In this document: positions 36,464-45,462 of the stretch, piece by piece
Position numbering within the stretch: position 1 is the stretch's first letter
How the letters are laid out: the number at the start of each line of letters is the position of its first letter
Source: JBBQKF01 sp038326615
GTDB taxonomy: Bacteria > Bacillota > Clostridia > Saccharofermentanales > UBA5734
DNA length: 64,000 bases
NCBI GenBank assembly: GCA_038326615.1
Contig: JBBQKF010000002.1
Coordinates: 14,375 to 78,374, forward strand
Direction: 5' to 3'
The notes under the pieces: model-generated
Seen by the model: only the letters and a program-made list of their open reading frames with translations
Told to the model about the DNA's origin: nothing
Database searches by the model: none
Position numbers and translations under genes: made by a program

Positions 36464-37242
36464 AAATGTTAAGAAAATTAGCCATATTTGTTGGTAGCGG
36501 TTTAATTATTATAGGACTTATAATTGCACTGATTGCATTTGTTTTCGGTGGCAGAGTTAATAATGCTTTTCAGGGTGAAAGAACTAATTTGACAGAAACA
36601 TATCAGTACGTAAATACTTTAAATATTGATTATAGCGCAGGTGAAATTTCAATAGTGAACGGTGAGGAATTCAAAATTGTAGCGGAAAACGTTTCAAAAG
36701 GTCGTTTTACTAGTAAAGTAGAGAATGGTGTTTGGACAATAACTGATAAAAATAAATCGTTCTTTTATTTTATAGGCAACATTAATTGGAACTATGATCC
36801 CAAAGTTACAATCTATCTGCCAAAGAACACAATGCTTAAAGAATGCAGTTTTAGTATTGGCGCAGGCAAAATAAGTGCCGATGTTATAAATGCTGATACT
36901 TTTAGTGTGAAAGTAGGAGCTGGAGAAATTGATGTAAGCAACCTCACAGCTAAAGATTCAAATCTTGATTGTGGTGTCGGCAGAATTGGCATTGAAGGTT
37001 CAATTAGCGGAAATTCCAAGATTAATTGTGGTGTTGGTGAGATTTTTCTTAATCTTAAAGGTGACCCTGATTCATATAATTACACAGTTAAAGTAGGAAT
37101 CGGTGAGACAAAAATTAATGGCACTTCATTTTCTGGAATAAGCGACAAAAAAATAACAAACAATAATGCTGCATCGGAATTTAACATTGATTGTGGTATT
37201 GGTGAAATAAATCTTACTGTAACTCCTTACCTTTACTCCTAA
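36460..37242 (+). CDS. DUF4097-family beta-helix-like protein
   Basis: One N-terminal membrane helix (LAIFVGSGLIIIGLIIALIA), then a soluble domain of repeated beta-strands (GAGKISADV, GAGEIDVSN, GVGRIGIEG, GVGEIFLNL, GIGEINLTV), typical of DUF4097/DUF4098. Predicted to be outside the membrane. ATGA overlap with the DUF1700 gene shows the three-gene operon. Confidence 0.86.
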   Translation: MKMLRKLAIFVGSGLIIIGLIIALIAFVFGGRVNNAFQGERTNLTETYQYVNTLNIDYSAGEISIVNGEEFKIVAENVSKGRFTSKVENGVWTITDKNKSFFYFIGNINWNYDPKVTIYLPKNTMLKECSFSIGAGKISADVINADTFSVKVGAGEIDVSNLTAKDSNLDCGVGRIGIEGSISGNSKINCGVGEIFLNLKGDPDSYNYTVKVGIGETKINGTSFSGISDKKITNNNAASEFNIDCGIGEINLTVTPYLYS

Positions 37243-37575
37243 AAGTTTATACGATTTATATATTTATGGACTAATTACTATTATCTAAACGTATTAATTT
37301 TCTAAAATGATTATATATTTAAATTGAATTAGGTTATAATATAATATAAATTAAATTGTATCTTATACGATTATGTTGATAATAATCTGCAAAATGAAGT
37401 TCAACTAATTTGACTAGTGAATTCAATAAGAATATGTTGAACAAATATATTGAACATAAAATTTTGAAAACAGATGTAAAGAAAATGAAAAAATTAAAAA
37501 AGATCAAGAATTATGTTATTTGACAAACAAAACTAAATAGAAAGGAAAAGTTTGAGATTTCAAACAGGAAAAACA
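37243..37575. other. AT-rich spacer before pspC-like gene
   Basis: No supported gene or hairpin. Several TATAAT-like strings occur but none with a matching -35. Confidence 0.5.
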
Positions 37576-37770
37576 ATGAAAAGACTTTATAAAATTGAAC
37601 AAGGCAAAATGGTTAGTGGAGTGTGCGGAGGTATTGCAGAATACTTTGATATCGATCCAAGTCTCGTTCGAATTGGCTGGGCTCTATTAGCTTTTGCAGG
37701 TGGTGCAGGCCTTATAGCATACATCATTGCTGCAATTATTCTACCAACAAAAAGTCAAGTGCAACAATAA
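37576..37770 (+). CDS. PspC-domain small membrane protein
   Basis: 64 residues, all PspC: MKRLYKIEQGKMVSGVCGGI, then AEYFDIDPSLVRIGWALLAF and one or two membrane helices. ATG 37576 fits the family start and has AGGA seven bases before it; a TTG at 37552 would add eight residues. PspC proteins respond to envelope stress. Its closeness to the PadR-DUF1700-DUF4097 operon fits a shared envelope role. Followed by a bidirectional terminator. Confidence 0.9.
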   Translation: MKRLYKIEQGKMVSGVCGGIAEYFDIDPSLVRIGWALLAFAGGAGLIAYIIAAIILPTKSQVQQ

Positions 37771-37829
37771 CTAACAAAAATTATTTGCCGAAAATAAATA
37801 CACAAAAAAATGAATAAATACAAATATAC

Positions 37830-37863
37830 AAATAGGCTCTGTCAAACTGGCAGAGCCTATTTT
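37830..37863. terminator. Bidirectional terminator between pspC-like and DUF2284 genes
   Basis: AAATAGGCTCTG pairs perfectly with CAGAGCCTATTT (37851-37862) around a nine-base loop; A and T runs on both sides serve both converging genes. Confidence 0.88.
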
Positions 37864-37886
37864 AGTTAAAATTAGATAGGATTTGC

Positions 37887-38450
37887 TTATTTAATCAAAA
37901 TCAACCCAACATATGAAACGGTAGAAACTCCATTGTTGTATTTTAATCCTGCAACAGTTAGAAGATTATTAACGTCAATTCCAAATGCTTCAACAGAAGG
38001 AAGGGCTAAATCCGGCAAAATACAAGGTTGGTCATCAAGGTAAGCGCACCTTTCACACAGAGAACATCCACCAACTCCAAGAGCCATAATTGTATTATTG
38101 GGGAATCTCTCTTTGACTTCACTAATGGTACTTCTGAAAACTTTATCATGCCTCAATGCGGCTTCAGTCATGCCTTCAAAGTCAAATGAATCTTCAAGTT
38201 GTGAAATTGTCTGTATTACAATACCCTCATCAAATTTTCGTATTTTGTCGATGCCATCCTCAATTTTACCAAGGGCAGGTGGGCACATCCAGTTTGTATT
38301 ATATTTCCCGCAAAAATTCATTGCACACATGTTTTTGAATTCTTCAGAAAAATTAATATTTTTTGTTTCCACATAAGCAACTTTATCTGCTCCGTTTTTA
38401 ATTGCTAAATTTGCAAGCTCATCTTTATTTACCATTTCACTATTTTTCAT
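37887..38450 (-). CDS. DUF2284 Cys-rich metal-binding protein
   Basis: 187 residues with the family Cys pattern: CAMNFCGKYNTNWMCPP near residue 40 and GGCSLCERCAYLDDQPC near 125, suited to iron-sulfur or zinc binding. ATG 38450 is chosen because of AAGGAGG (38462-38468 region) before it; a longer frame to 38522 lacks a ribosome site and crosses palindromic DNA. Function is unknown for the family; corrinoid or metal-related roles have been suggested from context elsewhere. Confidence 0.86.
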   Translation of the reverse strand: MKNSEMVNKDELANLAIKNGADKVAYVETKNINFSEEFKNMCAMNFCGKYNTNWMCPPALGKIEDGIDKIRKFDEGIVIQTISQLEDSFDFEGMTEAALRHDKVFRSTISEVKERFPNNTIMALGVGGCSLCERCAYLDDQPCILPDLALPSVEAFGIDVNNLLTVAGLKYNNGVSTVSYVGLILIK

Positions 38451-38511
38451 ATTTATATCATCCTCCTTGTATAAAAATTTCGTTACCGTCTCAGTCAGTA
38501 GGTATGGCATT

Positions 38512-38525
38512 GGTATTGACATACC
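38512..38525. promoter_or_regulatory. Palindrome GGTAT-TGAC-ATACC
   Basis: Short inverted repeat in the leader of the DUF2284 gene, partly repeated at 38501 (GGTATGGCAT). Operator-like, binding protein unknown. Confidence 0.4.
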
Positions 38526-38539
38526 AGTAATTTTTGCAG

Positions 38540-38559
38540 AATCTGAATTTATTCAGATT
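38540..38559. promoter_or_regulatory. Perfect 20-bp palindrome
   Basis: AATCTGAAT (38540-38548) and ATTCAGATT (38551-38559) with two bases between. It lies about 90 bases upstream of the DUF2284 start, with no T run, so an operator is more likely than a terminator. Confidence 0.5.
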
Positions 38560-39103
38560 TTCACTCATATAAGACAACCTCTTTTTTTGTTTAAAGACTA
38601 ATCACTCGTTTATTCAAAAACTTAATAAATCTATAAATCCTAGTGAGTTTAACAATTTATACAAAAACACTCACTGGTTATTTTCACTGGTGCGTTATAA
38701 CCTCTAAATATTATATATAATTTTAGAATTTACTAGGTGCTAATTGTTATTCTGACAGTAAAAATGTTTGATGTCAAGCAAAAAAATGCTATTTATAGCA
38801 GAAATCGGAACTTGCTTTTTGAATTGTTTTTTTGATTTATAAATATGTTACAAAGTTAATTGATTTAGAGAAAAATAGCTATTTTGATATCCGAGCTGGT
38901 ATTAATAAACCGTGAAGCAGTACGATAGTAAAAACATTTTTCAAACATTTTCCAAACATTTTCCAAACATTTTCCAAACATCAATTAAAATATGTTAAAA
39001 TATAGTAGGCTAGAAATCAAATTTTATTTACATATAAATAATTATTAAAATCTGATTTCATTTGGCTCATGAGCGATAATCATTTTTAAGAGGTGGAAGT
39101 AAT
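38560..39103. other. Long AT-rich intergenic region with 11-bp repeat
   Basis: No gene supported. Contains about four tandem copies of AAACATTTTCC at 38932-38980. An AAGAGGTGG ribosome site for the next gene lies at its end. Confidence 0.55.
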
Positions 39104-39781
39104 ATGAAAATATCAACTAAAGATTATACTACTAACAAACTATTTGATTTAAATTATACTATTGCAAGGGAATTATTTGAACAATATGAATTTCCATGGG
39201 AAGTTCTTCCTTTAATTGGGGGATTTATAGTTAGTCTTGGACAAAGCCTATCGCCTGATGAATATGATTATAAAGGCGAAAATATCTGGATTAGCAAAAC
39301 TGCTAAAGTCAATCCAAATGCAACGATTGCTGGGCCTTTAATAATTGGACACAGAGCGGAAATCAGACATTGTGCTTTTATCAGAGGAAATGCATTGGTT
39401 GGTCAAAACGCTGTTGTTGGCAATTCAACTGAACTGAAAAATGTTATTTTATTTGATGGTGTTCAAGTCCCGCATTATAATTATGTTGGGGATTCAATTC
39501 TTGGCTATAAATCTCATATGGGTGCTGGCGCAATTACATCAAATGTTAAATCTGATAAAACTTTAGTAATTCTAAAAGCGGATACTGAGATGATTGAAAC
39601 TGAACTCAAAAAGTTTGGTGCCATTCTTGGTGATAATGTTGAAGTGGGATGTAATAGTGTACTTAATCCAGGAACAGTTATTGGCAAAAATACAAATATT
39701 TACCCTATTTCAATGGTTAGAGGATTTGTTCCTTCAAACTCAATCCATAAAAATTCGGGGGAAATTGTTTTAAAGAAATAA
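39104..39781 (+). CDS. Left-handed beta-helix (LbetaH) nucleotidyltransferase-like protein
   Basis: 225 residues with hexapeptide repeats ([LIV]-G-x4) throughout the centre: ISKTAKVNPNATIAGPLIIG, then NALVGQNAVVGNSTELKNVI and GDNVEVGCNSVLNPGTVIG. It resembles the C-terminal half of GlmU/UDP-GlcNAc pyrophosphorylase-type enzymes, with a short N-terminal helical part in place of the nucleotidyltransferase domain. Acyltransferase or sugar-phosphate binding role is likely, but the substrate is unknown. AAGAGGTGG precedes ATG. Confidence 0.8.
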   Translation: MKISTKDYTTNKLFDLNYTIARELFEQYEFPWEVLPLIGGFIVSLGQSLSPDEYDYKGENIWISKTAKVNPNATIAGPLIIGHRAEIRHCAFIRGNALVGQNAVVGNSTELKNVILFDGVQVPHYNYVGDSILGYKSHMGAGAITSNVKSDKTLVILKADTEMIETELKKFGAILGDNVEVGCNSVLNPGTVIGKNTNIYPISMVRGFVPSNSIHKNSGEIVLKK

Positions 39782-39983
39782 AAATGCTAATTTGAAACAG
39801 AGATTTCAGCTTTTATAATCTTTGATAATTGTAAATAATTGATTCGTTTATGATTCGTTTTTGTTAATTTAGACTTTATAGCAATTAAATTAGTCTTTGT
39901 AGTTTAAAGAAATCCATTATTTTAGCACCAACAAAAAAATTAAAAAATAAAAAACAATAATTAAACAATCTGGAGGAATAAGT

Positions 39984-40649
39984 TTGAAATACAAAGTTGC
40001 AATTTTTGATATGGATGGCACAATTATCGATTCCATGTGGATATGGAAAGAACTTGCTATGAATTCTTTTACGAGAAGAGGAATTGAAGCACCGGATGAT
40101 CTTGAACAAAAAATATTTTCGATGAATTTTGTTGATGCTGCAACTTTTTGTATAGAACATAGCGGTTCTTTAATGGCTCCTGAAGAACTAATTGAAGAAT
40201 GGACCCGTGATGCAAAAACAATGTATAATGAGAGGATAACTCTTAAATCATCAACGATAGATTTATTAGAGCATCTTAAATCCGAAGGGTATACAATTTG
40301 TCTTACAACAGCAAACTGGTTAGAAATAGCCGAAAAAATTCTAGATAGATTTGAAATAAGACAGTTTTTTGATTCGATTACAGTTACGCAAGAGGTTTCA
40401 AGGGGTAAAACATTTCCGGATGTTTTCTTATTGACAGCGAAGAAGCATAACGTTGAGCCTGAAAGTTGCATAGTTTTTGAAGATTCATACTATGCGGTTG
40501 TTGGAGCAAAAGCTGCAGGCATGACTGTAATTGGAGTATATGATGAGTATGCCAGACATTCAGAAAATGATATTCGTATTGCCAGTGATGCATATATTTA
40601 TTCGTTCGATGAATTGAAACCTGACTATAAACTTTTTGATGAACTCTAA
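39984..40649 (+). CDS. HAD-superfamily phosphatase (beta-phosphoglucomutase-like)
   Basis: HAD motifs in order: motif I FDMDGTIIDSMWIW, motif II LTTAN, motif III region SRGKTFPDVFLL (Lys), motif IV VFEDSYYAVVGAKAAG. The helical cap lies between motifs I and II, as in the beta-PGM/phosphoglycolate phosphatase subgroup. TTG 39984 is the start, with GGAGG seven bases before it. The substrate is unknown. The stop codon is within the first unit of an 11-bp repeat array. Confidence 0.9.
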   Translation: MKYKVAIFDMDGTIIDSMWIWKELAMNSFTRRGIEAPDDLEQKIFSMNFVDAATFCIEHSGSLMAPEELIEEWTRDAKTMYNERITLKSSTIDLLEHLKSEGYTICLTTANWLEIAEKILDRFEIRQFFDSITVTQEVSRGKTFPDVFLLTAKKHNVEPESCIVFEDSYYAVVGAKAAGMTVIGVYDEYARHSENDIRIASDAYIYSFDELKPDYKLFDEL

Positions 40650-40750
40650 AATAACTCTAAAATAACTCTAAAATAACTCTAAAATTACTCTAAAATTACT
40701 CTAAAATTACTCTAAAATAATTCTAAAACAAATCTAAAAAAAACCTAAAA
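40642..40750. repeat. 11-bp tandem repeat growing from the HAD gene 3' end
   Basis: About nine copies of AACTCTAAAAT, decaying to the right. The first copy contains the last codon and stop of the HAD gene, as in the rsgA case. Confidence 0.9.
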
Positions 40751-40844
40751 TTGCAGGAATTATATCAAAACGCAAGGGTTTTGTGGTATTCTATAGATAT
40801 ATAAACAGATATAAACTCTTACCCATACAAAGGAGGGTGCGATT

Positions 40845-41708
40845 TTGAATGAATTGAATGAAAAACGTTTAGCCGTACTTATTGACGCAGATAATATATC
40901 ATCAAAGAACATTAAAAATATGTTGATCGAAATTTCTCGGTATGGAATGCCAACAATTAAACGAATTTATGGGGATTGGACTAAACCTGATCTCGGTGGA
41001 TGGAAAAATTCACTTCTTGAGCATGCCATAACGCCTATGCAACAATACGGATACACCAGTGGCAAGAATTCTACCGATTCTGCAATGATTATTGACGCAA
41101 TGGACATATTATACACGGGGGAAGTTGATGGATTTTGTATTGTTTCAAGCGATAGTGATTTTACCCGTCTTGCAATCAGACTTCGTGAAGCAGGCAAAAT
41201 GGTATATGGGATTGGTGAGCGTAAAACTCCAATTTCTTTTATTGCTGCCTGTAGCAAATTCATTTATGTTGAAATATTAGGCGTAGTTGAAACAAAAGAA
41301 TCAGAAATCATTAAAGTTTCCGGTGAAAATAACGCTGATGTTGAAAAAGATAAAGAAAAGGAAAACATTGTTAAGAATGATGCTGTTCTTCCAAAACCTC
41401 CTGACAAAATGGTGCGCGATGATTTAAAGAAATTAATTTCATCATCTGCCTCGGATCTTGCAGACGAAGATGGCTGGGCTTATCTAGCTGCTGTAGGTGC
41501 ACATATTAACAAAAAACAACCTGAATTTGACCCTAGAAACTACGGATTTCAAAGACTTACTCCTTTGTTGAAATCTCTTAATGCGTTTGATTTTGAAGAA
41601 CGATTAGTCGGAAATTCTAAAGCAAGGCATATTTATATAAGGGATAAACATGAACCAGAGGTTGTCAGACCATCAAAAAAGAAGAAAAAGGTACCCAGCG
41701 TTCAATGA
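40845..41708 (+). CDS. NYN-domain putative RNase with OST-HTH/LOTUS domain
   Basis: 287 residues. The N-terminal NYN (PIN-like) domain has the acidic residues expected of a nuclease: VLIDADNIS, then KNSTDSAMIIDAMDILY and IVSSDSDFTRLAIRLRE. The C-terminal part (about 185-270; VRDDLKKLISSSASDLADED and GWAYLAAVGAHINKK) is an OST-HTH/LOTUS RNA-binding module. TTG 40845 follows AGGAGGG. This two-domain family (DUF88/LabA-like) is widespread; target RNA unknown. It overlaps pgeF by four bases. Confidence 0.88.
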   Translation: MNELNEKRLAVLIDADNISSKNIKNMLIEISRYGMPTIKRIYGDWTKPDLGGWKNSLLEHAITPMQQYGYTSGKNSTDSAMIIDAMDILYTGEVDGFCIVSSDSDFTRLAIRLREAGKMVYGIGERKTPISFIAACSKFIYVEILGVVETKESEIIKVSGENNADVEKDKEKENIVKNDAVLPKPPDKMVRDDLKKLISSSASDLADEDGWAYLAAVGAHINKKQPEFDPRNYGFQRLTPLLKSLNAFDFEERLVGNSKARHIYIRDKHEPEVVRPSKKKKKVPSVQ

Positions 41709-42592
41709 TGATTGAAATTTCCAAACAGAATGTACCGTATTTGAATTTTCAAAGCTTTCTTGATATGCCTTTTGTTTATCATGCTTTCTCTACAAAAAGA
41801 GGTGGGGTAAGTACCGACATTTTTGAATCAATGAATTTAAGTTTTGGCAGGGGAGATTCCGATAATAATGTAATTCGCAACTTTGAAATTTTATGCAATG
41901 CTTTACAGATTGACATAAAGACATTGGTTTTTTCTTCGCAAACGCATACGTCAAACATTTTAACTGTAACCAAGGCTGATTGCGGAAAAGGTATCTTTTA
42001 TCTTAGGACTTGGGAAGATATGGATGGTCTTGTGACATGCGATGAGAATGTTACTTTGATTACTCATTATGCAGATTGTGTTCCATTGTTTTTTACTGAC
42101 AAGGTAAAGAAAATCGTTGGAGTTGCACATGCTGGCTGGAAAGGCACGGTTCTAGGGATTTCTTCTTGTATGATAAAAAAGATGAAGACGGAATTTGGAG
42201 CAGATGCTAAAGATATTATAGTTGGAATCGGACCTTCAATTGGCAAATGTTGTTTTGAGGTTGATGAGAAAACGGCAAATGAATTTTATAAATTACCTGA
42301 TTACATGATTAAGGACGCAATTAACAAAAGACATGATTTCAACGACCCAATGATTACTAAATACGATATTAACCTCCAAAAAGTTAATATGCAGCAACTA
42401 TTAGCAGAAGGTGTTTTGCCCGAAAATATCGAAGACGCGGATATTTGTACAAAATGTAACAGTGATTATTTGTTTTCACATCGTGCCACCGCAGGAAACC
42501 GAGGGGGTATGGTTGCACTGATTGGACTTCATAATATTGATAAAACAAAAAACACCTTAAATGACAAAAATGACAAAAACAATTTACAATAA
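41705..42592 (+). CDS. pgeF: Multicopper polyphenol oxidase / laccase-domain protein (PgeF-YfiH)
   Basis: 295 residues of the YfiH/LACC1 family, which removes mistaken L-Ser residues from peptidoglycan precursors or acts on purine nucleosides. The zinc ligands are all visible: SSQTHTSN (His), THYADCVPLFF (Cys) and AHAGWKGTVLGI (His). The ending THRATAGNRG-like segment SHRATAGNRGGM is conserved too. The C-terminal tail is a NDKND repeat. Its ATG overlaps the TGA of the NYN gene. Confidence 0.92.
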   Translation: MMIEISKQNVPYLNFQSFLDMPFVYHAFSTKRGGVSTDIFESMNLSFGRGDSDNNVIRNFEILCNALQIDIKTLVFSSQTHTSNILTVTKADCGKGIFYLRTWEDMDGLVTCDENVTLITHYADCVPLFFTDKVKKIVGVAHAGWKGTVLGISSCMIKKMKTEFGADAKDIIVGIGPSIGKCCFEVDEKTANEFYKLPDYMIKDAINKRHDFNDPMITKYDINLQKVNMQQLLAEGVLPENIEDADICTKCNSDYLFSHRATAGNRGGMVALIGLHNIDKTKNTLNDKNDKNNLQ

Positions 42593-42697
42593 AATTTCAA
42601 AAAAAACTGACAGCAAAGTTTTAAATATAACTGAACAAAATTTCAAATAAAACTTGCATATGACGGCCATTTATGATAATATCAAACAAAATATGAT

Positions 42698-42953
42698 AAA
42701 GGCTATGACAGAGACTGCATCTGAAACGCTTTACAGGGAATTGATGTCGATGGACTGAGAGCATCAATAAAAAACGTCAGAAATGTGGAACACTCCTGAG
42801 CTGACATACGGAAAACTTATTGTACGTATGTACGTGACACGCGTTAAGTGAAAGAGTGGATGTATTCATTTATTTTAATGGATTTCATCAAGATGGGTGG
42901 TACCGCGAATGAACTTTCGTCCCAGAGATTTTAACAGATCTCTGGGATTTTTT
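42698..42953 (+). promoter_or_regulatory. T-box riboswitch, Asn (AAC) specifier, before aspS
   Basis: A tRNA-sensing leader. The conserved T-box ATGGGTGGTACCGCG is at 42893-42907. It is followed by a terminator: CCCAGAGA (42921-42928) with TCTCTGGG (42939-42946) and six T. Stem I is seen upstream with an apical hairpin ATTGATG...CATCAAT (about 42740-42767) and the typical specifier side GTGGAACACTCCTGAGC. In that string AAC (42789-42791) occupies the specifier position, which reads tRNAAsn, not Asp (GAC). This agrees with control of an indirect Asn-tRNA pathway. A weak promoter (TTGCAT 42654, GATAAT 42675) may drive it. Confidence 0.9.
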
Positions 42954-43060
42954 ATGTTATCACGACATGAGTAATTACTATAGACTGCAAATCCTAGGCA
43001 AAAAAATGTTATCTTTAAAAATTTAAACTAGTTTAACGAATTTTATTGGAGGAAGATTAA

Positions 43061-44425
43061 ATGGAACAATGTACAGGAATTACAACAAGCAACATTTGGC
43101 AGATAAGCGACATTAATGAATTGCTGAATGAGAATCAGACAGAAGATACAAGGGCCGTAGTTTTGCATAAAGAGATATTGCTCAAAGGCACAATTCATAC
43201 TGTCAGGGACTTTGGCGATTTTTCATTTCTTATTTTAAGGACCAGACAAGGGTTGATTCAATGCTATGTCGATAAGTCCATTGCTATTATTGATTGTGAA
43301 ATTTTGCAGGATAATTCAAGCATTGAAATTACAGGGAAAATTCGTATGGAAGAAAGAGCTCCTCACGAATTTGAGGTTGTTGCGCATATTATAAAAACAC
43401 TTTCAACACCATTTGCACTTTCACCAATAACTCTTAGTAAATGGAAGCTTGGAGTATCTCTTGATAAAAATCTTGAGTTAAGACCAATTACTTTAAGACA
43501 TCTTCATCAAAGAGCAATTTTCAAAATTCAAGAGGGAATCGTTAGAGGATTTAGAGACTTTCTTCATTCTCAGGAATTTACTGAAATCAGAACACCCAAA
43601 ATTGTTGCAGCTGGAGCAGAAGGCGGATCTAATATTTTTCAACTTGACTATTTCGGACGTAAAGCCTTTCTGGCACAGAGTCCACAGTTTTACAAACAGA
43701 CAATGGTTGGTGTGTATGATCGTGTTTTTGAGGTCGGACCAGTTTTCAGGGCAGAAAAACATAACACTGCAAGACATTTGAACGAATATACAAGTCTCGA
43801 TTTTGAGATGGGATTCATTTTGGGCTTTGAAGATATAATGAATATGGAAACTGCCTCTTTAAAATATATTTTCAATCTGCTAAAGACAGATTATAGTGAT
43901 GAACTAAAAATGCTCAAAGTCTGTATACCTGAGTTTGATTCGATTCCTGCAGTAAGATTTGATGTTGCAAAAGAGATGGTCAGCAAAAAATATAATCGCA
44001 AAATCAAGGATCCATATGATCTTGAGCCTGAAGAAGAGCAACTCATAGGACAACTTTTCCTTGAAGAATACCAAAGTGAGTTTGTTTTTGTTACTCATTA
44101 TCCAACTAAAAAACGACCGTTTTATGCTATGGATGACCCCGAGAACACCAAATTTACATTGAGTTTTGATTTGCTTTTCAGAGGAATGGAGATCACAACT
44201 GGTGGGCAAAGAATTCATCAATATGAAGAACAAATTGAAAAAATGCAAAGCAAAGGGATGAATTATGAGGATTTTGACTCATATCTTTTGATCCACAAAC
44301 ATGGAATGCCACCTCATGGCGGATTAGGGATAGGCCTTGAAAGACTTACTATGAAGCTTCTTAATGAATCGAATATAAGGACAACAACAATGTTTCCAAG
44401 AGACCAAACAAGGCTTGACCCATAG
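43061..44425 (+). CDS. aspS: Archaeal-type (probably non-discriminating) aspartyl-tRNA synthetase
   Basis: Class II synthetase, 454 residues, of the archaeal/AspS2 kind: N-terminal OB fold (ILLKGTIHTVRDFGDFSFLI), motif 2 FRAEKHNTARHLNEYTSLDF, motif 3 GLGIGLERLTM, ending FPRDQTRLDP. The bacterial GAD insertion domain is absent, unlike the ordinary bacterial AspRS of ~590 residues. The AAC-type T-box upstream and gatCAB downstream suggest it makes Asp-tRNAAsn for amidation by GatCAB. GGAGGAAG precedes ATG 43061. Confidence 0.92.
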   Translation: MEQCTGITTSNIWQISDINELLNENQTEDTRAVVLHKEILLKGTIHTVRDFGDFSFLILRTRQGLIQCYVDKSIAIIDCEILQDNSSIEITGKIRMEERAPHEFEVVAHIIKTLSTPFALSPITLSKWKLGVSLDKNLELRPITLRHLHQRAIFKIQEGIVRGFRDFLHSQEFTEIRTPKIVAAGAEGGSNIFQLDYFGRKAFLAQSPQFYKQTMVGVYDRVFEVGPVFRAEKHNTARHLNEYTSLDFEMGFILGFEDIMNMETASLKYIFNLLKTDYSDELKMLKVCIPEFDSIPAVRFDVAKEMVSKKYNRKIKDPYDLEPEEEQLIGQLFLEEYQSEFVFVTHYPTKKRPFYAMDDPENTKFTLSFDLLFRGMEITTGGQRIHQYEEQIEKMQSKGMNYEDFDSYLLIHKHGMPPHGGLGIGLERLTMKLLNESNIRTTTMFPRDQTRLDP

Positions 44426-44519
44426 CATAGTAAATGTTTAATTAGTGTATCTTATATGATTGTTTTATTGTTTAATGATAATAACAAATTATATCAATTC
44501 AGTATCTAACAATTAATTG

Positions 44520-45000
44520 GCAAAATGTAAAAGTAAAAAGTAAAAGTAAAAAATAAAAAGTAAAAAGTAAAAGTAAAAGTAAAAGTAAAAAGTAAAAGTA
44601 AAAGTAAAAAATAAAAAGTAAAAATTAAAAATTAAAATTAAAATTAAAATTAAAATTAAAATTGGTTCGGGTGTCAAAAGTTAACCGGATAGCTGCATGT
44701 TAAAAAAGTTGATGAAATCACCAAATATTGGCCATTACAAGCAATCTGGCATTTGAAATCTTCTTAAGTCATCGTCGAGTAAAATCTGACTAATCACAAT
44801 AAATAAAAAGCATGCTTTTGATACCCGAACCAAAATTAAAAGTAAAAATTAAAAGTAAAAATTAAAATTAAAATTAAAATTAAAATTAAAATTAAAATTA
44901 AAATTAAAATTAAAATTAAAAGTAAAATTAAAAGTAAAATTAAAAGTAAAATTAAAAGTAAAATTTAAAATTGAAATTAAAAGTAAAATTGTAAAATTTG
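44520..45000. repeat. Polypurine TAAAATTAAAAGT simple repeats around a MITE-like element
   Basis: Simple repeats of AAAAGT and AAAATT in varied order on both sides of MITE-like copy B, filling nearly the whole aspS-gatC gap. No gene supported. Confidence 0.88.
44664..44831 (+). mobile_element. MITE-like element, copy B (subfamily 2)
   Basis: 168 bp with terminal inverted repeats GGTTCGGGTGTCAAAAG / CTTTTGATACCCGAACC. Interior begins TTAACCGGATAGCTGCATGTT, shared with copies C and D. AAAATT occurs on both sides, but as the surroundings are AAAATT repeats this is not proof of a duplication. Confidence 0.88.
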
Positions 45001-45032
45001 CAATCAAATAAATTGCATTGGAGGAATAACTA

Positions 45033-45320
45033 ATGGAAATATCAGATGAAATGATCGACTATATTGCAGGGTTAGCTAAGCTAAAACTGCCTGAAGAAAG
45101 ATCACACGAACTTAAAAAGGATCTTGAAGGAATTTTAAATTATATAGAGATTCTTAAGGAACTTGATACTTCAAACGAAGAACCAATGTCACATGCATTT
45201 TCTAACACGAATTGTTTTCGTGAAGATATTGCACTTCCATCAATGGATCGTGACTTATTACTAGAGAACGCTCCTGATAAGAAAGTCGGTTGCTTCAAGG
45301 TTCCTAAAACTGTAGAATAG
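45033..45320 (+). CDS. gatC: Asp/Glu-tRNA amidotransferase subunit C
   Basis: A 95-residue scaffold subunit of GatCAB, which amidates Asp-tRNAAsn and/or Glu-tRNAGln. Family pattern: ISDEMIDYIAGLAKLKLPEE near the start, LEGILNYIEILKELDT and the ending KKVGCFKVPKTVE. A GGAGG precedes ATG 45033. gatA lies 142 bases downstream. Confidence 0.95.
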   Translation: MEISDEMIDYIAGLAKLKLPEERSHELKKDLEGILNYIEILKELDTSNEEPMSHAFSNTNCFREDIALPSMDRDLLLENAPDKKVGCFKVPKTVE

Positions 45321-45462
45321 AGAGCTTTTAGGAATAGTAGTGTTGTGATAATCATAAACCTGTTTAAAAAATATTGTTTACTAAATTTTTAGAAAGAAAA
45401 TTCCTGGTTGTTTTTTAAATAATAATTTGAAACTCAAGTTTATGAAAAGAAAGGATAGGAAA

